Source of the DNA: JBKCUI01 sp046086605
Lineage (GTDB): Bacteria; Planctomycetota; Planctomycetia; Pirellulales; Pirellulaceae
NCBI GenBank assembly: GCA_046086605.1
Contig: JBJSXX010000438.1
Coordinates: 1-11,662, forward strand
Direction of reading: 5' to 3'
Length of the DNA: 11,662 nt
Shown: positions 1-5,151 of the stretch, one piece after another
How positions within the stretch are numbered: the stretch's first letter is position 1
Layout of the letters: the number at the start of each line of letters is the position of its first letter
Made by a program: the position numbers and the translations under genes
Notes under the pieces: model-generated
Told to the model about the DNA's origin: nothing
Seen by the model: the letters and a program-made list of their open reading frames with translations, nothing else
The model's database searches: none

Positions 1-190
1 CGATCTGTCCGATCTGTCTGATCTGTCTGATCTGTCCGAGCTGTCCGATCTGTCTGATCTGTCCGATCTGTCTGATCTGTCCGATCTGTCCGATCCGTCC
101 GATCTGTCCGATCTGTCTGATCTGTCCGATCTGTCCGATCCGTCTGATCTGTCCGATCTGTCCGATCCGTCCGATCTGTCCGATCTATCT
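1..190. repeat. 9-bp tandem repeat (minisatellite), truncated by left window edge
   Basis: From base 2 to 181 there are 20 uninterrupted 9-bp units with consensus GATCTGTCC, followed by a decayed 21st unit (182-190, GATCTATCT). Variants are limited: last base T instead of C in six units, CCG for CTG in three units (92, 137, 164), and one GAG for GAT (38). A higher-order pattern is visible: the triplet of units ending in GATCCGTC- recurs at 74-100, 119-145 and 146-172, which points to growth by unequal duplication or slippage. All but one unit contain GATC, giving GATC sites every 9 bp. Since 9 is divisible by three, reading frames stay in phase. The array ends at the stop codon of the minus-strand gene at 185-649. 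Its true length is unknown because it starts at base 1 of the window. Confidence 0.97.
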
Positions 191-649
191 TCCGCCGGAA
201 AACTTCGCATTGCGGCGGATCGTTGATGGAGTCGGTTCGCTGAGATTGAATTCTTCGAGCGAGAAATCCGCGTCGATCTTCCTCACGCTACGCAATTGGA
301 TATCGCCTCGAGAGGCCTCGATGTGATAGACCGCCAACGTCAGCTTGGCCGGATCGACGATGACCAACTGCTGCTGGCCATTGCTCAAGGTGGCTGTTGT
401 CATCAAATGAGTGGCCGTGGCGCTGCTGCTCGAGGCGCCTACGATATGAATCCCCTGATGCTGCAACTCGGTGGGAATATATGCCGCTGGGCCCTGTGGC
501 TCGGAGATCCCACGTGCGCTCAAGCCTGATCGATCCGGCAAGGGAGGCAACTCCGATTGACTGATCGTAGGCGTGCGGTTGGCCCAAAGTGCCAAAAAGA
601 CCGCAATCGCAAAAAGATAGCAGCTTGGTAAGGTTCTGGAGTTGATCAT
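185..649 (-). CDS. small secreted or membrane-anchored protein of unknown function
   Basis: 154 residues starting at ATG 649-647. An AGGA ribosome-binding motif lies about 7 bases upstream. Residues 8-23 form one hydrophobic stretch after a short positively charged start, so a signal peptide or signal anchor is likely. Residues 26-60 are Pro/Ser-rich linker. The folded part (about 66-140) contains QLVIVDPAKLTLAVYHIE (94-111) and a tail with SVRKIDADFSLEEFN (121-135). This reminds me of a short conserved hypothetical family in Pirellulaceae whose members carry VYH...LKSVRNI...EFN-type motifs; that resemblance is from memory and not checked by search. No catalytic motif is visible. The TAG stop (187-185) sits inside a decayed unit of the adjacent 9-bp repeat, so the C-terminus may have been shaped by repeat expansion. 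It is divergent from lpxK. Confidence 0.62.
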   Translation of the reverse strand: MINSRTLPSCYLFAIAVFLALWANRTPTISQSELPPLPDRSGLSARGISEPQGPAAYIPTELQHQGIHIVGASSSSATATHLMTTATLSNGQQQLVIVDPAKLTLAVYHIEASRGDIQLRSVRKIDADFSLEEFNLSEPTPSTIRRNAKFSGGR

Positions 650-837
650 TGGTTATTCCTGCTAAAGCCGACCCGAGAGCCAAACGATACTCCCCTGTAT
701 TTCAATACCTTCAAAACGCTGGTTCGGACAAGCCCAATCTGGCCACCTGTCAAGCAATCGACTTGAGCTCTACAATCTTGACTTGGATTACTTGTCGAAT
801 TCCTCTGCGTCCACTTCAAGTTCAAGTCACGGACTTT

Positions 838-1899
838 ATGCACCCGTTCGAAAAACATCTTCGAACCGACAACAACAATCTCTTGGCACTGTCGATCCGT
901 GGCGGGCTGTGGGTCGCGTCGATCCCCTACCAGTTGGTGGTCAATTGCCGAAACAAGGCTTACCAATTGGGGCTACTGCGAACCCATCGAGCTGCCGTGC
1001 CGGTGATTTCCGTCGGCAATATCACAGCAGGTGGCACTGGAAAAACGCCAGCCTGTGCGGCAATCGCCAAGTGGCTTAGGCATCGCGGACTGCGCGTCGC
1101 TATCCTTTCTCGTGGTTATGGTGCCCTGGCCGATGGCCTCAACGATGAGGCTCGTGAACTCGACATTCTCCTTCCGGATGTTCCACACCTTCAAGCTCCC
1201 GATCGAATCGAAACGGCAAGAATCGCCGTCGAAGAGCTCGAAATGGAGGTGCTCTTGTTGGATGATGGTTTCCAGCACCGACGTTTGGCAAGAGATCTCG
1301 ATATTGTTTTGCTCGATGCGACGAACCCTTTTGGCTGGGGACATTTGCTCCCCCGCGGACTCTTGCGAGAACCCCTCAAGGGCCTTCGGCGGGCCGATCT
1401 TGTCATCGTGACTCGATCCGATCAGGTTACCACGCAAGACCTTGCGAATCTAAGGACCAAAGTCCAGCGTGTGAACCCCAAAGCCGGTTGGGTCGAAGCC
1501 ATCCATGCACCTGTCTGCTGGCGAAATTCCTCTGGGCAAGAACTCCCGTTGGATCATTTCGCGGGTAAACCAATACTCGCCCTCAGTGGCATCGGCAACC
1601 CAAGAGCCTTCCTCAAAACCATCGAAGGGCTCTCGGGAACGATCGTCGATCAAATCCAGTTCCCCGACCATCACCCCTATAGCCCTATGGATGTGCAAGG
1701 GATCCAAGAACGCATCAGCCAGTGCAGTGTCCCGCCTCAAGCCGTTCTTTGCACTGGAAAAGATTTAGCAAAACTCTCCAGTGATCAGCTTGGATCCATC
1801 CCGCTTTGGGCCCTGGAGATCGAACTCAAAATCGTTTCGGGCGCAGAGGTATTGGAAGAATACTTGGATCGCATCCGCGAAATCATCCAAGGGAAATAA
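838..1899 (+). CDS. lpxK: tetraacyldisaccharide 4'-kinase LpxK
   Basis: Phosphorylates the 4' position of the tetraacyl disaccharide-1-phosphate precursor, the sixth step of lipid A synthesis, at the inner face of the cytoplasmic membrane. From the ATG at 838 the protein has 353 residues, normal for LpxK. An N-terminal hydrophobic/amphipathic segment (about 14-35) fits the membrane-associated helix of the family. The family P-loop SVGNITAGGTGKTP is at 58-71, LSRGYG at 90-95, the Walker B-like DDGFQHRR at 142-149, and NPFGWGHLLPRGLLREP at 163-179. The reading frame is open back to a TTG at 649, but those 63 extra residues show no LpxK character and would overlap the divergent gene's start, so 838 is preferred; its ribosome-binding site is weak (GGA about 5 bases upstream). 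Presence of lpxK implies a lipid A-containing outer membrane. Confidence 0.93.
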   Translation: MHPFEKHLRTDNNNLLALSIRGGLWVASIPYQLVVNCRNKAYQLGLLRTHRAAVPVISVGNITAGGTGKTPACAAIAKWLRHRGLRVAILSRGYGALADGLNDEARELDILLPDVPHLQAPDRIETARIAVEELEMEVLLLDDGFQHRRLARDLDIVLLDATNPFGWGHLLPRGLLREPLKGLRRADLVIVTRSDQVTTQDLANLRTKVQRVNPKAGWVEAIHAPVCWRNSSGQELPLDHFAGKPILALSGIGNPRAFLKTIEGLSGTIVDQIQFPDHHPYSPMDVQGIQERISQCSVPPQAVLCTGKDLAKLSSDQLGSIPLWALEIELKIVSGAEVLEEYLDRIREIIQGK

Positions 1900-1904
1900 A
1901 AAAA

Positions 1905-1962
1905 GGCTCCCGGACGTGAACGAGTCCCAGGGGGGACGGAGGACTACGAGCTTCCGGGAGCC
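1905..1962 (-). terminator. hairpin with T tract, oriented for minus-strand transcription
   Basis: A perfect 10-bp stem, GGCTCCCGGA (1905-1914) with TCCGGGAGCC (1953-1962), encloses a 38-base loop that can itself fold (GTCCC 1924-1928 with GGGAC 1933-1937). On the plus strand the hairpin is preceded by seven A and followed by no T run. On the minus strand the same stem is followed directly by seven T, the classic intrinsic-terminator layout. It lies only 5 bases after the lpxK stop. It may act as a roadblock or end for lpxK mRNA, but by its signature it stops transcription coming from the right on the minus strand, where no gene is apparent. Confidence 0.6.
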
Positions 1963-2441
1963 AAAGGATCAACAATGACTCTTGCGAAAAATTGGCGAAG
2001 ACAACCAAGGCAAATCCTTTCGCCTTGATCGCTCCATGGACTCTCGTTGGTCATTAGCTAACCGGTGCTAGAGCGATCCGTGCTCATGCGACCGAGTAAG
2101 CCCTCTTGCGAGCGACGACATTGAGTCTGCCAAATTCGCGAATTAGTTTTCAAAGATCGATGGCGTTGAGCGTCGTGGTCAACGACAAGGATCAACTTAG
2201 AAAAACCGGTAGCCTTGCGTCAACATCGATTTACAACGCCAACGGAAAAAAATACCAAGTCGTTGTAAAAACTTCTTTTGCTTGCAAACATTGAGTTTGG
2301 CTAGCAAATGAACCTGTGGAAGAATCCAAAAGCAATGGAATGTTAAGCTAGAGAGCTTGCGTCGGTTGCAAGGGAGACTGTATAAGCACGTTGATCGATT
2401 CGAAACGAATTTCGGGAACTTGTCGCAACGCAGAGCATCAT
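1963..2441. other. gap without a convincing gene between lpxK and the flgM promoter
   Basis: No open frame here looks like a protein: the longest are about 60 codons, without ribosome-binding sites or familiar motifs. Visible structure: a perfect 12-bp palindrome AATTCGCGAATT (2133-2144); TTAGCTAA (2054-2061); an imperfect direct repeat ACATTGAGTYTG at 2118-2129 and 2288-2299, 170 bp apart; the dyad CTTGC-7-GCAAG (2356-2372); and ATTCG-AAA-CGAAT (2398-2410). The last two lie about 105 and 65 bp upstream of the expected start of the sigma-54 promoter at 2442-2456; the first distance suits an activator (enhancer-binding protein) site. I see no tRNA, rRNA or known riboswitch core. Confidence 0.5.
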
Positions 2442-2456
2442 TGGCACGTAGGTTGC
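2442..2456 (+). promoter_or_regulatory. sigma-54 (RpoN) -24/-12 promoter for flgM
   Basis: The sequence TGGCACG-TAGG-TTGC matches the RpoN consensus TGGCACG-N4-TTGC at every core base, preceded by the favoured pyrimidine T; only the following W position is off (G). GG (-24) and GC (-12) have the required spacing. The chance of this 11-base core on either strand of the gap is about 4 in 10,000 under random sequence. It points at flgM, with a predicted start near 2468 and a leader of about 335 bases. Such promoters need a bEBP activator bound upstream; the dyad CTTGC-7-GCAAG at 2356-2372 is a possible site. Flagellar control by sigma-54 is known in several bacteria, but for this organism it is inference. 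Confidence 0.68.
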
Positions 2457-2631
2457 GACTGGTGTTGCACCGACAGTGGTTGCGGATAGGCTACCTAGAA
2501 AAGAGTTTCAGGAAATCACCTGGAAGCATCGATTCCGGTAAGGATTTAGGACGCCAAAATTCGTACAATTGGATTAATCGGTAGGAGACCAAATTCGATG
2601 GATTTGTAGAGAAGAACATCCGATGCAACGG

Positions 2632-2770
2632 GACGCTCGCAAAAAGCGTCGTCTCTTTGCAAAGTCGCCTTGACCCTTACGGATGGTCTTTCTCTGCGAC
2701 ATGGACTGCGAAGATTCCAAAGGGGTACTGGTGTGTGACTAGTACCACAGCGAGCAAATCCGCAGTCCAT
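2632..2770 (+). promoter_or_regulatory. strongly structured 5' leader upstream of flgM
   Basis: Two foldable elements lie between the sigma-54 promoter and flgM. First, GACGCT (2632-2637) pairs with AGCGTC (2645-2650) across a 7-base loop. Second, ATGGACTGCG (2701-2710) pairs perfectly with CGCAGTCCAT (2761-2770). The stem continues past a 2-base AA bulge with GATT (2713-2716) on AATC (2757-2760), and encloses a further hairpin GGTACT (2724-2729) on AGTACC (2741-2746). Neither structure is followed by a T run, so they are not simple intrinsic terminators. The large stem ends 32 bases before the flgM ATG and leaves the ribosome-binding site (around 2787-2792) free. It may regulate translation or mRNA stability, or bind a protein as DNA; I recognise no known riboswitch class. 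Confidence 0.5.
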
Positions 2771-2802
2771 TCCACGAAGTGTTTACGGGGAGAGATAGAG
2801 CT

Positions 2803-3093
2803 ATGGAGATTTCAAACAATTTTTCCGTTTCCGGTGCCGACGCAGTTCGCGCTGCGTCCAAAGCAGCAGCTCAAAGCGAGGCTCAAAGCGTTGCTAATTC
2901 CGGTGGCATTCAAGAACCTGTCGATCAAATCGAGTTGTCCCCCGAGGCTCTGGCTGTCTCGGGTAGTCAATCGACAGAAACCTTCCGAGCCGACAAGGTT
3001 GCTCAAATGAAGGAAGCAATCGCCTCGGGTAAGTACGACACCGATGAGATGCTCGAAAAGGCATTTGATCGAATGCTCGATCGTTACCTCTAA
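2803..3093 (+). CDS. flgM: FlgM-like anti-sigma-28 factor
   Basis: Predicted anti-sigma factor that holds the flagellar sigma factor FliA/sigma-28 inactive until hook completion. The protein has 96 residues from ATG 2803, in the usual FlgM range. The ATG is preceded by GGGGAG (2787-2792) at a suitable distance; a GTG at 2779 in frame would add 8 residues and is less likely. The N-terminal half (1-40) is Ala/Ser-rich and probably disordered, as in FlgM. The conserved C-terminal part contains VDQIELSPEAL (40-50) and FRADKVAQMKEAIASGKYDT (61-80), the typical FlgM segment, then an amphipathic helix (81-95). No other flagellar gene is nearby, so it stands alone, under an apparent sigma-54 promoter and followed by its own terminator. 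Export through the flagellar system cannot be judged from sequence. Confidence 0.8.
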   Translation: MEISNNFSVSGADAVRAASKAAAQSEAQSVANSGGIQEPVDQIELSPEALAVSGSQSTETFRADKVAQMKEAIASGKYDTDEMLEKAFDRMLDRYL

Positions 3094-3112
3094 AACCGCT
3101 GTCCAAAATTCT

Positions 3113-3146
3113 CTAGAGCCAATGGGCAACCGTCCATTGGCTCTAG
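3113..3146. terminator. bidirectional terminator between flgM and the convergent YkgJ-family gene
   Basis: A perfect 13-bp stem, CTAGAGCCAATGG (3113-3125) with CCATTGGCTCTAG (3134-3146), closes an 8-base loop. It begins 20 bases after the flgM stop and ends 8 bases before the stop of the convergent minus-strand gene. On the plus strand a moderately T-rich stretch follows (CTGTCTTCTAGTTC); on the minus strand AGAATTTTGG follows. Placement between two converging stop codons supports a shared terminator, though both T tracts are imperfect. Confidence 0.75.
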
Positions 3147-3153
3147 CTGTCTT

Positions 3154-3630
3154 CTAGTTCAGTAGCGGTAGCAAGGGTGGTTCTGGCGATCGGATCGAAT
3201 CACCATCACTGCAAAACCTCGCCTCGGCATACTCGGCGACTTGCTCTGCGGTTTCAAAGTACATCTCATAGACCGCGTCCTCATCGAACTCGCAGTTGTC
3301 GGTCGAATAACTCCGGCAGATCTGCGGGCGGGTATGGTATATGCCGCAGCGATGATCCGATTGCAGATGCTTGCAAGCCGTGTGAACCAGTAAATACCAA
3401 ACCTCATCCTCGACAAAGACACTGGCTCGGTCGTGCAATAGGTACCATCGCATGAAGTCGAAGTCCTGTTCGCTTGTGGGCTCCTCGATCGGCATTGCAA
3501 AGTAACGACAGCATTTGGCAGTACAATAGTCGCACAAGCACTCCGAGCTAGGCACCTGGTCCCGTTTGGGCGTCTTTCCGTTGATCGTTTTGGCTGGAGT
3601 CAAAACAGGGTCGATGATCATCGAACTCAT
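3154..3630 (-). CDS. YkgJ-family cysteine cluster protein
   Basis: 158 residues. Cysteines form the pattern of the CxxCxxCC (YkgJ, PF03692) family, predicted to chelate zinc or an iron-sulfur cluster: CLCDYCTAKCCRYF at 31-44, then TACKH (85-88), RCGIYHTRPQICRSY (94-108), and further Cys at 113 and 140. The arrangement C-x2-C-x3-CC followed by C-x8-C-x9-C and the RPxICR-type motif is characteristic. Biochemical role is unknown for the family; members are soluble and cytoplasmic. The 30-residue N-terminal lead and the Pro/Leu-rich tail (148-157) show nothing special. The ATG at 3630-3628 has only a weak purine-rich region upstream. It is divergent from the RNA methyltransferase at 3736 (105-base gap) and convergent with flgM. 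Confidence 0.86.
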   Translation of the reverse strand: MSSMIIDPVLTPAKTINGKTPKRDQVPSSECLCDYCTAKCCRYFAMPIEEPTSEQDFDFMRWYLLHDRASVFVEDEVWYLLVHTACKHLQSDHRCGIYHTRPQICRSYSTDNCEFDEDAVYEMYFETAEQVAEYAEARFCSDGDSIRSPEPPLLPLLN

Positions 3631-3735
3631 GGCTGATTTTTCTTGGAACTAGGTCTGCTTGGAATTGCGGTTTTGAAACACTCGAAAGATCATGCTCCAA
3701 AACCCTCCTACAATCAAGTCCCCAGGCAAAACCCG

Positions 3736-5151
3736 ATGATCCCGCGACTCGATTCCTTGATCAGCCAGTCAGAAATCCAGGATTTTCAGCAAGCCCTAGG
3801 TTCTAGACCTCCCAAATCGATCCGTCCTCGAATCGACAGGAGCGGCTCGAACCTGCCTTTTCAAACCACGCCGGTCCCTTGGCATCCCGCAGGCCGTCAA
3901 CTCCTCGACCCGACGATTCGCCCTGGAGGCTTCCTGCAGTACGCCGCTGCGGACTACTACATCCAAGACTCCGCTTCCATGCTCCCTCTAGCGATGCTCG
4001 ATATCCAAGCTACCGATTGGGTTTGTGATCTGTGCGCGGCCCCAGGTGGCAAAGCCACGGCCATCGCCGAGAGTCTCGGATCCGATGGGTTCTTACTTGC
4101 CAATGAAGTCATCTCCAGTCGACTCGATGTGCTCCGACATGCGCTTTCTCGAACCGGTCGTGCAAACTATGCGATCAGCAACCTCGATCCAGAACCCCTA
4201 GCAGAAGCCTTGACTGGCCGATTCGATAAAGTCCTCGTCGATGTCCCTTGCAGCGGTCAATCGCTCCTAGGCAGAAAACGCCAATCCGAGAGCAGTTTCT
4301 CTGAAAACCATGTGCTGCACTGCGCTGCAAGGGCCAAAAGGATCCTCGCCAGTGCTATTCGTTTAGTGCGTCCAGGTGGACGTCTTATTCTCTCGACCTG
4401 CACGTTTGCCATCGAGGAAAACGAAGACCAACTCGACGCCATTCTCGAAGCTCACTCAAATTCGCTTCGGACTTTGGAATTCCCTGCACTCAAACCGTGG
4501 GAGTCTGCGATCCACAAAGACTGCTATCGCCTATGGCCCCATCGCGACAGATGCGCCGGTGGGTTTGCCGCGGCCATCGAAGTCACCCGTTCGATCGAAC
4601 CTAGCTCGCAGCTCCTGATTCAGCCTAAATCCGATCGACGCAGATCGAGTCAAAAACGTTCTGTGAAATCACCTCGGTCGAATTCCAAGCTTGCGAGCCC
4701 CGAGCAACTTCTTGGCTCGCTTGGTAAGCTTTGCGTTGAAACGCGTTTCGAGAAATCGATCTGTTTCGGATATGAACCTGGCGCGATGCGTTTTGTCGAA
4801 GAATTTGGGAGCCACTTGGCACAAGGACTTCGCATCGCCGAACTCAATTCCGATCGTGTCGAACCCTATTTGGGGTTAGCAATGCTTGCGCCCAATCTCT
4901 TTGAGCCTTCGCAAGTGCTTGCGCTCGATACACCCATGGCCGAGTCTTTTATGCTTGGACAGTCGCTCTTGAAGCAATCGGAGATGGACTCACCAGCGAC
5001 TCCATGGTGCGTGGTGAGCTGGGATGATAAGCCGCTTGGTTGGGTCAAGAATGCTTCGAACCGATGGAATAACTACTTGCCTGTCTGGGCGCGTTTCACA
5101 AGCTTTTCGAAGATCGGCTCGCCGAACTCAGACGAAGAGCAACACGAGTGA
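3736..5151 (+). CDS. RsmB/RsmF-type RNA cytosine-C5 methyltransferase
   Basis: SAM-dependent RNA m5C methyltransferase of the NOL1/NOP2/sun family, probably acting on rRNA. From ATG 3736 (AGG 9 bases upstream) it has 471 residues; the frame extends back to a TTG at 3643, which lacks support. The SAM-binding motif VCDLCAAPGGKA is at 96-107, motif IV DVPCSG at 169-174 (Cys172) and motif VI STCTFAIEENE at 220-230 (Cys222). These are the release and nucleophilic cysteines of the family, both intact. RLWPH...GGFAAAI follows at 265-281, then a basic low-complexity linker (297-320). The C-terminus has an RsmF-like module ending in PLGWVKNASNRWNNYLPVW (433-451), resembling the PUA-like tail that helps RNA binding. 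This favours RsmF over RsmB, which has an N-terminal NusB-like domain that is missing here. The 3' end overlaps the convergent cysteine desulfurase by 56 bp. Confidence 0.88.
   Translation: MIPRLDSLISQSEIQDFQQALGSRPPKSIRPRIDRSGSNLPFQTTPVPWHPAGRQLLDPTIRPGGFLQYAAADYYIQDSASMLPLAMLDIQATDWVCDLCAAPGGKATAIAESLGSDGFLLANEVISSRLDVLRHALSRTGRANYAISNLDPEPLAEALTGRFDKVLVDVPCSGQSLLGRKRQSESSFSENHVLHCAARAKRILASAIRLVRPGGRLILSTCTFAIEENEDQLDAILEAHSNSLRTLEFPALKPWESAIHKDCYRLWPHRDRCAGGFAAAIEVTRSIEPSSQLLIQPKSDRRRSSQKRSVKSPRSNSKLASPEQLLGSLGKLCVETRFEKSICFGYEPGAMRFVEEFGSHLAQGLRIAELNSDRVEPYLGLAMLAPNLFEPSQVLALDTPMAESFMLGQSLLKQSEMDSPATPWCVVSWDDKPLGWVKNASNRWNNYLPVWARFTSFSKIGSPNSDEEQHE

Noticed and set aside
1..190. CRISPR array
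   Set aside because: Units are 9 bp, contiguous and without spacers; this is a minisatellite.
748..753. Perfect TTGACA on the minus strand upstream of the 154-residue gene
   Set aside because: No acceptable -10 hexamer at 16-18 bp (best match 2 of 6), so a promoter is not claimed.
771..776. TACAAT -10-like element upstream of lpxK
   Set aside because: Good hexamer (5 of 6) but no -35 element at the right spacing; too weak alone.
2390..2415. tRNA T-arm-like TTCGAA stretch
   Set aside because: No flanking 5-bp stem, acceptor stem or anticodon arm can be formed; only the short ATTCG/CGAAT dyad is present.
2357..2584. 75-codon plus-strand frame over the sigma-54 promoter region
   Set aside because: Starts at TTG without ribosome-binding site, product is Arg-rich with no family resemblance, and it spans the promoter elements.
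2545..2640. Resemblance to a cyclic di-GMP riboswitch core (GGACGC/CAAA words)
   Set aside because: Only scattered short words match; the conserved core order and paired helices of the class could not be assembled.
2701..2742. 13-codon upstream reading frame (ATG to TAG) inside the leader stem of flgM
   Set aside because: A leader peptide is possible, but no ribosome-binding site precedes the ATG and no run of a regulatory amino acid codon is present; the ATG is explained by the stem arm.
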